A stretch of DNA of 64,000 bases from Simmondsia chinensis (lineage: Eukaryota; Streptophyta; Magnoliopsida; Caryophyllales; Simmondsiaceae): assembly GCA_018398585.1 (NCBI GenBank), contig JAGTTD010000007.1, positions 7,013,320-7,077,319 on the forward strand. Direction: 5' to 3'. The notes under the pieces are model-generated. The model made no database searches. It was not told the origin of the DNA and saw only the letters and a program-made list of their open reading frames with translations. The position numbers and the translations under genes are program-made. Below are positions 20,301-28,023 of this stretch, in pieces; within the stretch, counting starts at the first letter, position 1; each line of letters starts with the position of its first letter.

Positions 20301-22548
20301 CTGCATATACTCCTCTCTTTCGAAACAGAGTCTTGCATGATCGATAAAATAGATAGTGAATACCACTGAGTTATTTATATGGATTGTCTTTCAGTTCAAA
20401 TTAATCCCTCGTGTTTTCTTTTGCTAAAAATGACCCTCAATGTGTTATTTTGGGAGAAAATAGTCCCCAAGTCAGTTAATTATCCTATGTGCTACGGGCG
20501 TAAGATAAATAATTATCTAATATATATATATATATATATATAATTAAAATATATTTCATGTGCACACGGATGGAAAGTAATTAACTTAATAGTTATCTAA
20601 TATGATTTAATACCTTATGGGTAATCTACGTTATATATTATTACAAAGGCCCCATATCTCTCATATACCTCCAAACACGAATTCTAAGCATTTTAAGCCA
20701 TGACTTCTCCAACAATAAATTCACTATAGTATTTAAGCATTTTGATCAACTAACAAATACACATATTGCGCTTTCAATTTTCTAAATGGAAAAAAAAAGG
20801 AACAAAAATAATATTCATATAATTTTTTATTTAGTATATCACAATTTAAATTTAAAAATTTTATTACTTAGTTACTCTAAGATAGATTGGTGCATATCTA
20901 GAATGCAACAATGTAATTAAATCAATAATAAAAAGCACACGAGATAAATATCATAGAGTTGCTCAAATATTTGACTTTTTTGCAACTTATTTTAGCAAAT
21001 TGAAAAGGCAACCATATGAAAATAAAATTTAATTATGATAGAATTTGTTCTTACTATAGTAGTCTATAAAATTTAACTATGATAGAATTTGTTCTTACTA
21101 TAATAGTTTATAATATTTCTTTTGTTTACAATTGAAGAGACAACCATATGAAAATAAGCTCTCTCTATCTATTATTACAAAGTTCTCTTTTCTTCCAAAA
21201 TCAAGCAAACCCATTCCTGCAATTTCATAATCTACCTTTCCAAATTCCATATTTCACCACTTTGTCCTTCCAAAAAGGTGTATATAAAAATAAAATATTA
21301 AATTAAATGCATTATTAAATTAATAGGGTTATCAATGCAATTGATGTAACAGTTACAATTTCATAAAAATCAACCATTAAATTACTATAACTAGAACACT
21401 TATGCAAGATCATACAAGAAAAAGTACAAGCATTTGGAGCACCATATACAATTATAGTTTCAACAAAGGACATTATATACAGAAAACAATATTTTCGGGA
21501 TCACGAATCGACATCTGCAAAATATTAAGTAAAAAAAATACAACCCGTGCTTTGCACGGGAAAAACCTAGTACCAAGATTATTAAAAAATGGGTCGCCAA
21601 ATTTGTTAAGAAACTAAGTATACCAAAAGTTCAAGACACATAAATGGTCATACTCTAATAGGGCCCCTCATGCAAACATCCCATTAAGCTTGAAGTGTGG
21701 ATCATGACTAGACCCATCCCATACCTAATGCTTGAATTACATTAATATTAAGAGCGAGGCCGATTGAGATCTGAATTTAGGACCTCTCGGTTAGAGAGGC
21801 TCCGATGGCCATACTAAGGAATCAACTATTTCAAAAGATTAAATTGTTAGAAGAAAGCCCTAAACAATTTTGTACCCTATTTTACCCCCTCAAGTGAATG
21901 CTTGTTGGGCTTGAAGTATAGATAATGCCCAAGCCAACCTCACACATAGTGCTTGAATTACATTAATATTAAAAGTAGGACAATTGAGATTTGAGATCAA
22001 GACCTCGAGGTCAAAAAGACTCTAACTCCATGTCAAAGAACCAAACTATCTCAAAAAGCTTAAACCCTTAGGAAAAGGTCAAAGAATAATTTTGTATTCC
22101 ATCATACCCCTTAAATGCCCACTAGGCTTAAAGTACAAATCAGGCACAAGGCGAGGAGAAGGAAAATGCTACTACAGGGAACTGAACCCAATGACGCCTT
22201 TGGCTCCAGCATTCTTCACCACTAGGCCATATGTCCAAAAAGGACATGTCTACTGCTTAAGTTACAATAATATTGAAAATAGGAGCGGTTGAGATTCAAA
22301 TTCAAGTCGCTCAGTCCAAGATGCATTATTATCACGACAAGAATGGTTTACTACTCTACGGAAAAGAGCCCGAAATGGGGACTTACAGGAAGCCAGACTT
22401 GGTGAAATTCAGGTACCCGTACGCACCAAATGCAGTTGATCTCCATGCCTTGAAAAAAGTGATAGAAGTAACAGCATTTAAGATAGGAATGAATCGTGAA
22501 ATTACAATAGAAAAACAATCAGAAGAAGAGTACCTTGAGGAGGAACAT
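5381..22548 (-). CDS. DHRS12-like short-chain dehydrogenase/reductase, 10 coding exons
   Basis: Coding exons, 5' to 3': 22548-22534, 22448-22387, 19827-19708, 19591-19492, 15278-15198, 11491-11442, 11336-11186, 11106-11050, 7968-7847, 5591-5381. All junctions are GT-AG and all join in phase (969 bases, 322 residues). Visible SDR motifs are the cofactor loop TGANSGIG (residues 49-56), NNAG (128-131), Asn151, catalytic Ser180 in VASGGMY, and Tyr205-Lys209 in [14 protein letters not shown] follows in the next exon. This is the classical NAD(P)-dependent oxidoreductase fold; the substrate is unknown. The start MFLLK is a 15-base exon, supported because [19 protein letters not shown] then follows in phase, as in plant homologues. 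Every active-site residue is kept, so I read the gene as functional. It spans 17 kb because of transposon-filled introns. Confidence 0.9.
5620..6490. repeat. Dispersed intron repeat, copy 1 (split by a MITE)
   Basis: 5620-5806 and 6333-6490 resemble one repeat family seen again at 10085-10400, 12255-13150 and 13615-13860. Shared elements in order: a GTTATGTAATG-like start, TTGTAATGGTCTC or TTGTAATAGCCTCC, TGTATTTACAT, TTTTGCAAATA.AAGGCT, and GCGACACTGTGACCA near the end. No coding region is present. It is probably a non-autonomous DNA transposon; its class is unknown. Confidence 0.4.
5807..6332. mobile_element. MITE with about 70-base inverted repeats, last SDR intron
   Basis: The left end AATTTATCACTTAGGTAGCC, then GGTATTTGAGG, matches in inverted orientation the right end, whose reverse reads AATTTATCATTTAGTACACC, then GATATTTGAGG. 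The similarity extends about 70 bases inward and includes repeated CCTAAGTGATAAA phrases. No transposase. It sits inside a dispersed repeat, so it is a nested insertion. Similar GGTACCTAAGTGATAAAT phrases recur at 34320-34900. Confidence 0.6.
6491..7846. other. Last SDR intron, remainder
   Basis: No exon on either strand. Two stretches (about 6837-6960 and 7065-7150) share a diverged motif with TTTGCTCCTTGGCCCTT and TTTCACCACC, so an old duplication is likely. 7190-7270 contains GTAATGGTTAGGCT and GAGTTTGAAGTACC, weakly like the pol III boxes of a SINE. Confidence 0.3.
8158..8252 (+). mobile_element. SINE fragment in an SDR intron
   Basis: AACAGCCTCTCTTCAAGTTA, then GGGGGAAGGCTGCGTACATC, then CCCCCCAGACCCTGTGTAGG and GGGAGCCCTTGAGGCACCAG. 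This is the body of a plant SINE of the Au/TS type (GGTAAGGCTGCGTACA ... CCAGACCC). The pol III head is missing. Related pieces are at 9017-9113 and 49153-49275. Confidence 0.6.
8252..8493. repeat. Near-perfect 121-base tandem duplication
   Basis: Two adjacent copies (8252-8372 and 8373-8493), each starting TATGTTCCTTTGTTCC and ending CACACCATGGT. I see one difference (GCTATA versus GCCATA), so the duplication is recent. It starts exactly where the SINE fragment stops. Both copies lie within an SDR intron and carry no coding content. Confidence 0.85.
8494..10084. other. SDR intron, mostly unremarkable
   Basis: No exon. A second SINE body fragment lies at about 9017-9113 (AATAGCCTCTCTACATG, TGGTAAGGCTGCATACATTA, GAGGCACTCCATTGTTG). 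A poly-A run of about 20 bases sits at 9423-9442. The remainder is AT-rich sequence I do not recognise. Confidence 0.4.
9017..9113 (+). mobile_element. SINE fragment
   Basis: The same body motif as at 8158 and 49153 (AAGGCTGCATACATTACCC, then GGGAGCCTCTTTGAGGCAC), more diverged. It has no head and no clear target duplication. Confidence 0.5.
10085..10400. repeat. Dispersed intron repeat, copy 2
   Basis: It shares with copies 1, 3 and 4 the phrases GTCTCCATAATGCA, TATTTTTATTAGAATATATC, ATGTATTTACAT, TTAATGATTTCATGGCTATT and TTCGCAAACATCAAGCTTAA, and ends near GTGCGATTGCAAACTGTGAT. Non-coding, in the SDR intron between exons 8 and 9. Confidence 0.4.
10401..11049. other. SDR intron, no gene seen
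   Basis: Open frames here are short and lack family features. 10990-11040 is a G/A-rich tract ([14 protein letters not shown] runs) just downstream of the exon 8 donor (exon 8 ends at 11050). Confidence 0.35.
12339..12924 (-). mobile_element. Solo LTR of copia family A
   Basis: In reverse orientation it matches the LTRs at 50355-50938 and 55469-56025 along its length: TGTTGGTGTAAACACTTG at the left end, TACATTAACA at the right. Its termini are TG...CA and it is flanked by a perfect 5-base duplication, ATCCA (12334-12338 and 12925-12929). There is no internal region, so it is the product of LTR-LTR recombination after insertion. It lies in SDR intron 5, in the same sense as the gene. Confidence 0.92.
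12685..12826. repeat. Five copies of a 16-base palindrome in the solo LTR
   Basis: TGTGTGTCGACACACA or near-variants at about 12685, 12705 (one base changed, ATCGAC), 12747, 12769 and 12811. They are separated by 6-35 bases of unrelated spacer. The same array lies in the two LTRs of the full element. Confidence 0.9.
13615..13860. repeat. Dispersed intron repeat, copy 4 (diverged)
   Basis: GAGCTAGTTGTAACG, TAATTTTGTAACAACAATCC, CATTAATTACTAAAAAAGCA and GTGTTTACATGTCAAAGTTA match the order of phrases in the other copies. It is more diverged and non-coding. Confidence 0.35.
13861..15197. other. SDR intron 5, remainder
   Basis: No exon is seen. A short run of CAAATGC repeats occurs at 14760-14782. 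14520-14640 resembles a common plant repeat (AGGTACGAGATACAAACTTT, CTCTTGTCCTG), possibly a SINE relic. Confidence 0.3.
15279..16239. other. SDR intron 4, left part
   Basis: No exon. 15300-15540 is AT-rich MITE-like DNA with a poly-A run at about 15472-15486. 15960-15990 holds four tandem CCTGAAA units, followed to about 16110 by simple AGCAA/AGCAT-type repeats. 15893-15960 looks like a broken SINE piece (CAACAACAAACCCCCC, AGGCTGTGTTCGAGGAC). Confidence 0.35.
16240..18960 (-). pseudogene. RTE-type LINE remnant (reverse transcriptase), interrupted
   Basis: Reading right to left: the linker with [20 protein letters not shown] (18650-18750), the RT start [36 protein letters not shown] and [12 protein letters not shown] (18180-18440), [17 protein letters not shown] (about 17990-18040), [20 protein letters not shown] and then the active-site region FANDIV (17750-17870). 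After a gap comes the C-terminal [11 protein letters not shown] and [10 protein letters not shown] (16260-16400). The family's FADD motif reads FAND, and frameshifts and stops are frequent, so it is dead. A hAT-like MITE and further unrelated DNA (about 16708-17690) split it. It lies in SDR intron 4, sense with the gene. Confidence 0.85.
16708..17263. mobile_element. hAT-like MITE inside the RTE LINE
   Basis: It begins TAGGGGTGAAGACG and ends TTTACACCCCTA, inverted termini typical of plant hAT MITEs. The interior is full of GAGCTC/CGAGC words (AGCCGAGCTC, GAGCTTGATAAGG). Possible 8-base target sites, CCATTAAC and CCTTAGCG, agree only partly, so the duplication has decayed or the boundary is shifted. 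Confidence 0.65.
18961..19491. other. SDR intron 4, right end
   Basis: No exon. 19020-19130 carries a piece of the dispersed repeat (CTGCGACACTGCAATAGCAA). A poly-T run of 22 bases lies at 19278-19299. Confidence 0.3.
19828..21167. other. SDR intron 2, AT-rich part
   Basis: No exon. 20390-20650 has the look of a MITE relic (AATTAATCCCTCGTGTTTTC, TAGTCCCCAAGTCAGTTAAT) around a TA microsatellite at 20519-20543. 21020-21120 contains a short direct repeat (ATGATAGAATTTGTTCTTAC, twice). Confidence 0.35.
21168..21570 (+). mobile_element. Small non-autonomous Helitron
   Basis: The 5' end TCTATTATTACAAAG follows an A. The 3' end has a hairpin, CCCGTGC-TTT-GCACGGG (21544-21560), then AAAAAC and terminal CTAG (21567-21570), followed by T. 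A TC start, a CTRR end, a subterminal GC hairpin and insertion between A and T are the Helitron hallmarks. At about 400 bases with no RepHel gene it is non-autonomous. It lies in SDR intron 2. Confidence 0.7.
21665..22300. repeat. Diverged tandem repeat, about 220 bases by three
   Basis: Anchor phrases recur at about 21690, 21910 and 22127 (AGCTTGAAGTGTGGATCATG, GGCTTGAAGTATAGATAATG, GGCTTAAAGTACAAATCAGG), each followed in the first two units by GCTTGAATTACATTAATATT and AAGGAACC- or AAGGAATC-type words. The third unit is partly replaced. The phrases resemble those often seen near plant retroelement ends. Confidence 0.6.
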
Positions 22549-22813
22549 TTTGCAATCCTTAATCAAAATATCTAATTTGAATCTGCAAATTTGATCTTTC
22601 CATTCATGGAGAGAGAGGGAGAGGGAGAGATTGTGCTCTGCTATAACCGGATTGTAAAGGAAATGTCTCCAAGCAGGGGTGCAAAAAGCTTGGGCATTTG
22701 GGGCTTCAGAATTTGCCACGTTGCAGCCTATGTTTCCGTTCCTTGCTTCCACCGTTATTTATTTGTTAAAAAATATTGAAAAAGGATTCAACTATACCTT
22801 AAAAACTTCATTT
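22549..22813 (-). promoter_or_regulatory. 5' UTR and proximal promoter space of the SDR gene
   Basis: Only 265 bases separate the SDR start codon from the left end of a copia element at 22814. On the - strand, 22608-22640 is a pyrimidine tract (TCTCTCCCTCTCCC type), common in plant leaders. I see no convincing TATA box. Any further promoter sequence must come from the inserted retroelements or lies beyond them. Confidence 0.4.
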
Positions 22814-23043
22814 TGTTATAGATATTGGATATTTGTTCGGTATAATTTTTATGTTTAAATTCGTATATTATTAGTATTTTAGAAAATTAAAATTATACAA
22901 AAAAACTTGTATGTATACAAATATATGTATATACATATTTATTGTTAATTTTGCATGCAAAACACGTATGTAACAATATTATGGTGACTCATATGCAATA
23001 TGCTCATGTATATAAATGGTGGCACTGGAATGAAAATTGCAAC

Positions 23044-23243
23044 TGTGAGGAAATGCTGAAATTCCAAGTACTAAATTCGAATCAAATACCACGATAATCA
23101 CAGAGTAAAATAGACTAAAGAGAATCAAACACAAGAATACAACAATTTAGGTGAAAACCCTTCTACAATCGAGAGGGGAGAAAACCACGGACGAAGATTA
23201 GAGCTTTTATTATTGAATCTAAAAGAAGAATTACAATCACTCA

Positions 23244-23281
<38 letters not shown>

Positions 23282-23436
23282 ATTGGTGTGGTGCCGCTGG
23301 GAAAAAGAATTGGTGTAAACGGACGTAACCCTACGTCATTATTTATACCCACGTGGAAATACGACTCCCGATCGATCGGCCTCCTCACGGCTTTCCTACT
23401 TAGACTTTCAAGGAATTTTAAGATATATTCCTAACA
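23044..23436 (-). repeat. LTR 1 of cluster C (nearest the SDR gene)
   Basis: Termini are TG...CA on the + strand, with GCAAC to its left. In the element's sense it contains a G-box CACGTG (23350-23355), then a TATA box TATAAAT (23347-23341), then a long (GA)n tract (about 23279-23246). Compared with the other two LTRs it lacks about 110 bases between two copies of CCCGATCGATC. Its transcription sense is toward the SDR start codon at 22548. Confidence 0.85.
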
Positions 23437-23512
23437 AATCTCCACCTTGGTTCAAAATTTATCACAATAATAGAACATCTCCACCTTCTCCAATAACACC
23501 CCCACACCGAAG

Positions 23513-24440
23513 TTAACAAACTGAAACTGTAAGTCCAACTAAATTCGAGCGCTCGAATTTCCTGCTTGGTAAAACTTTAGTGAGCATATCTGCTGGATTA
23601 TCTTCAGTACCAATCTTCTTCAACTCCACCTTCCGCTCATCAATCAGATCTCTAATAAAATGATGCTTAACATCAATGTGCTTCGTTCTGTTATGATGCG
23701 TCATCTGACCTTTAGCTAGGTGCATTGCTGACTGGGTATCACAGTAAACTCCAATAGTACCTTGATCAACACTGATCTCACTAATCAAACCTCTCAACCA
23801 AACAGCTTCCTTAAATGCTTCTATAACTGCCAAGTACTCAGCCTCGGTAATCGACTGTGCAGTAACTGATTGTAGACAAGCTCTCCAACTGATAGCGCTG
23901 TCTCCCAAACAGAACACATAACCAGAAGTGGACCTCCTCTTATCAAGATCTCTACCATAATCAGAGTCAACATACCCTACTAAGCAACATTTACTCTTCC
24001 CAAATTCCAAACAAACATCAGAAGTGCCACGTAAGTACCTGAGAATCCATTTAACAGCTTGCCAATGTTCCTTTCCTGGCTTCGCCATGTACCTACTCAC
24101 TTTGCTCATAGAAAAAGCAATATCTGGACGGGTACATACCATAGCATACATGATAGTACCCACAACACTACAATAAGGGACCTGAGACATGTACCTGACA
24201 TCCTCCTCTGTCTGAGGTGAATCCAATGCTGAAAGCCTGAAGTGGGCTGCTAAGGGAGTGCTAACTGGCTTAGCATCCTTCATGTGAAATCGATCCAGAA
24301 CCTTCTCAATGTACTTCTCTTGAGATAAGTACAACTTTTCAGCTTTTCGGCTCCTATGATCTCCATGCCAAGAATCTTCTTAGCTGCTCCTAAGTCCTTT
24401 ATCTCGAACTCGCTTTTCAACATTGCCTTCAAATCAACAA
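23513..24440 (-). pseudogene. RT-RNase H fragment of cluster C, left copy
   Basis: Reading leftward: DVVDLKAMLKSEFEIKDLGA (24400-24440), a frameshift near 24335, then KVLDRFHMKDAKPVSTPLAA, MYAMVCTRPDIAFSMSKVSR, WILRYLRGTSDVC, GYVDSDYGRDLDKRRSTSGY, then TEAEYLAVIEAFKEAVWL, CDTQSAMHLAKG and RTKHIDVKHHF, ending before 23513. RNase H features (DSD, TEAEY, HIDVKHH) are kept over 273 codons. Everything upstream in pol is missing. Confidence 0.9.
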
Positions 24441-24446
24441 CATCTG

Positions 24447-24909
24447 TGTGTGGAAAAACTATAACTCCCGGTATGCAATCCGAATCAAATATCACGACAA
24501 TATGAGAAGTAATTGACTAAAAGAGAAAAGAAACAAATGACACAAGGATTTACGTGGAAACCCCTTTACAATCGAAAGAGGAGAAAATCACGGGTGAAGA
24601 TTGGAGCTTTTATTATTGAATCGAAAAGAAGAATTACAATCACTCCTTTTTTTTCTCTCTCTTTCTCTCTCTCTTTGGCGGCGCCGCTGAGAAAATACCT
24701 CACAAGAATATTGGATACGAAGTGACGAACCCTACGTCACTATTTATACACGCATGGAAAACACGGTTCCCGTCCTGATTGATCGGGGCCCCGATCGATC
24801 AGCGAGCTCACTACAGGCGTCCTTGACTTATGTAATATTCCCGATCGATCGGCCTCCTCACGGCATCCCTACTTAAAGTTCCAAGGAATTTTGAGACATT
24901 TTCTTAACA
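24447..24909 (-). repeat. LTR 2 of cluster C (middle)
   Basis: Aligned with LTR 1 along its length (CGAATCAAATATCACGACAA; GGAGAAAATCACGGGTGAAG; CCTACGTCACTATTTATACA). It keeps the internal segment with several GATCGATC-type palindromes (24776-24860). Its left boundary falls within the RT coding part of the left pol fragment, with no visible duplication. Confidence 0.8.
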
Positions 24910-24998
24910 AATCTCCATCTTGGCTCAAAATCAATCATCAACAATAACATAACTCTACCTTCTCCACAAACGCCCCCTCAACTAGGGCTAACACACAT

Positions 24999-27310
24999 CA
25001 AACGCAAAGACCCACCAAAATTGAGCAATGCTCGAATTTGCTCCCTGCTAGTACCTTAGTGAACATGTCAGCTAGATTGTCCTCAATCCCAATCTTTTTC
25101 AACTCCACCTTCCGCTCATCAATCAAATCTCTATTGAAGTGATGCTTCACATCTATATGCTTTGTTCTGTCATAATGCGACATCTGATCCTTTGCTAGGT
25201 GAATGGCGAACTGACTATCACAGTAGACTCTAACAGTGCCTTGTTCAGCACTGATCTCACTAATCATATCCTTCAATCAGACAGCTTCTTTGAATGCTTC
25301 TGTGACTGCCATATACTCGGCCTCGGTAGTAGACTATGCTGTAACAGACTGTAAACGCGCTCTTCAACTGATAGCTGTGTCACCTAAACAAAACACATAC
25401 CCTGATGTGGACTTCCCCTTATCGAGGTCTCCACCATAATAAGAATATATATATCCAACCAAACAACATTTACTTTTCCCATATTCCAAACAAACATCAA
25501 AAGTTCCACGAAGATACCTAAGAATCCACTTCACCGCATGCCAATGCTCTTTACATGGATTCGCTATGTACCTACTGACTCTGCTCACTGCAAAAGCAAT
25601 ACCTGGACGCGTACAAACCATCGCATATATAATACTGCCCACTGCACTAGAATAGGGAATCTGAGACATGTACCTGACATCCTCCTCAGTCTGAGGCGAA
25701 TCCAATGCTGAAACTCTGATGTGAGCTGCTAAGGGCATGCTAACTGGATTAACATCCTTCATATGAAACCTGTCTAATACCTTTTCAATATACTTCTCCG
25801 GAGACAAGTATAATTTTTCGGCCCTTCGGTCTCTGAATCTTCATGCCTAAGATCTTCTTAGCTGCTCCAAGATCTTTTATCTCAAACTCACTCTTTAACA
25901 TAGATTTCAAGTCGTCAACATCCTTCATGTCTCGTGCTGCAATCAACATATCATCAACGTATAAAAGCAAATAAACAAAGGAGCCTATATCAATCTTTCT
26001 GCAGTACACACAACTGTCGTACTTACTCCTGATGTACCCATGACTTATCATGAACCGATCAAATCTCCTATACCACTGCCTAGGAGACTGCTTCAAACCA
26101 TACAAAGACTTCTTAAGCAAACATACATGGTCGTCCTTTCCTTCGACAATGAAGCCCTCGGGCTGATGCATATAGATACTCTTTTCTAGTTCACGATGCA
26201 AAAATGTAGTCTTCAAATCTAACTACTCAAGCTCTAAGTCATGCATGGCAACTAAAGACAAAAGCACGCGAATTGAAGTATGTCTAACTACAGGTGAAAA
26301 TATATCATGAAAATCAACACCCTGTACCTGACTGTAGCCTTTAGCTACCAAACGTGCCTTGTATCTTGCATCTTCAACTCCAGGAATGCCCTCCTTTCTT
26401 TTGAAGACCCATTTGCAACCAATCAGTCTTTTCCCTGTTTGAGGCTTCACCAATTCCCATGTATGGTTCTTATGAAGAGACTGCATTTCTTCATTCATAG
26501 CAACGAGCCACTTCTCAGCATCTGATCTCGATACAGCCTCTGAATACGAAGTCGGCTCACTGTCATCTAAAGACTCAGCAGTAGTAAGCAGTCAGCTCCT
26601 CATACCCATATCTCTCTGGAGGCCTGATCTGTCGCCTCGGTCTACCACCAGCTATAGTTTTATTCTCCACCTGCTGACCTATTTCTGCATTATCAACAAC
26701 ATCAGAAACCTATACCTGAGGTGCCGGAATACTCTCTAGCTGAACTACCTACTAATCTGACTGTATCTGTGTAACATCAGGTACCTCAACCTGAACCGAA
26801 TCACTATCAATGGAGGGTGTGTGTGGCGGATGTAGTAGAGCAGACTCATCAAAGGCAATGTCTCTACTAGTCAGAAACTTCTGAGCATTGGGATCCCGCA
26901 ACCTATATCCCTTTACACCTTACGAATAACCAAGAAAGATGCATTTCTTGGCCCTAAGCTCCAGCTTTCCATCATTAACATAGGCATATGCAGGACAACC
27001 AAATACTTTAATCTGAGAATAATCAGAAGTAGAACCAAACTATACCTCTTCAGGTGTCTTCATCTGCAATGAAGAATGTGGTGTCTTGTTCACAAGATAG
27101 CAAGCCATGCTAACTGCTTCTGCCCACCATTCTCTTTTCAAGCCTGCATTTGAAAGTATACATCGAGCCTTCTCAAGTAACGTCCTGTTCAATCTTTAAG
27201 CCACTCCATTTTGCTAAGGTCAACCTGTACATGTCCTGTGTCTGACTATACCCTGATCTTCACAAAACATAGTGAAATCACCTTCAACAAACTCAAGACC
27301 ATTATTAATC
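24999..27310 (-). pseudogene. Integrase-RT-RNase H fragment of cluster C, right copy
   Basis: Reading leftward: the integrase end near 27300-27060 (NNGLEFVEGDFTMF; WWAEAVSMACYLVNKTPHSS), then CKWVFKRKEGIPGVEDARYK (26400), HDIFSPVVRHTSIRVLLSLV, KSLYGLKQSPRQWYRRFD, LLLYVDDMLIAARD (the YVDD active site, about 25945), KVLDRFHMKDVNPVS, and RNase H KHIDVKHHFNRDLI near 25130. Several stops and frameshifts occur. Gag, protease and the start of integrase are absent. Confidence 0.88.
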
Positions 27311-27324
27311 CTCAACCTCTTTAT

Positions 27325-27456
27325 TATTGACTAAAGAGAATCAAACACAAGAACACAGCAATTTACGTGGAAACCCCTCTACAATCGAAAGCGGAGAAAA
27401 TCACGGGCGAAGATTGGAGCTTTTATTATTGAATCGAAAGAAGAATTACAATCAAT

Positions 27457-27494
<38 letters not shown>

Positions 27495-27734
27495 ATTGGT
27501 GCGGCGCCACTGGGAAAAAAATTGATGTAAACGGATGTAACCCTGCGTCATTATTATACCCGTGTGGAAACGCGGCTCCCGATCGATCAGGGGGTCCCGA
27601 TCCATCGGAATTTCACAGATCGATCGGTGAACTCACTGCAGACGGGATTGATTTACGTAACATTCCCGATCGATCGGCCTCCTCACGGCTTTCCTACTTA
27701 GACTTCCAAGAAATTTTGAGACATATTCCTAACA
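27325..27734 (-). repeat. LTR 3 of cluster C (5' LTR, outer end truncated inward)
   Basis: It matches LTR 1 and LTR 2 from ATTGACTAAAGAGAATC to CCTAACA. The first 60-80 bases present in the others are missing at its left side, where integrase coding sequence abuts it. It contains four GATCGATCGG-like palindromes. Confidence 0.8.
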
Positions 27735-28023
27735 GCAACGAAAAAGAGAGAATTAAGAGTGAGTTGAGAAAAGAGAGATTTAAATAATAAAATATTGAAA
27801 GAATTATTTGAATAGAAAACAAACTTCTTTAGTTTCTGAGTTTTGGAATAAAATACTTGCTAGTTTTCTCTAATCATATTTGAGTTTTTTATTTTTATTC
27901 TCTTCCTTATAAGTATAATATACCCCTGGTTTTATAATACATTATCAGCACGACTCTCTAGCCAGCTAAGGATGATCATTAGCTTGAGGTAAATTTATCA
28001 TTTACTAATCTTTGTAATTTTTA

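Larger units (their letters stand above)
23044..27734 (-). mobile_element. Copia cluster C, - strand, nested in copia B; three LTRs
   Basis: Reading right to left: LTR (27734-27325), pol part (27310-24999), LTR (24909-24447), pol part (24440-23513), LTR (23436-23044). Each LTR start reads TGTTAGGAAT or TGTTAAGAAA in the element's sense. The two left LTRs are preceded by a purine tract (CCAAGGTGGAGATT type). The whole cluster is flanked by GCAAC (23039-23043 and 27735-27739), a 5-base duplication of copia B LTR sequence. Both internal parts lack gag and begin inside pol. This suggests two same-family copies fused by recombination or deletion. Confidence 0.8.

Noticed and set aside
22273..22575. 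A clean 100-codon + strand frame beginning [10 protein letters not shown]
   Set aside because: It is antisense to SDR exons 1 and 2, which have in-phase splice sites and family-matching protein on the - strand.
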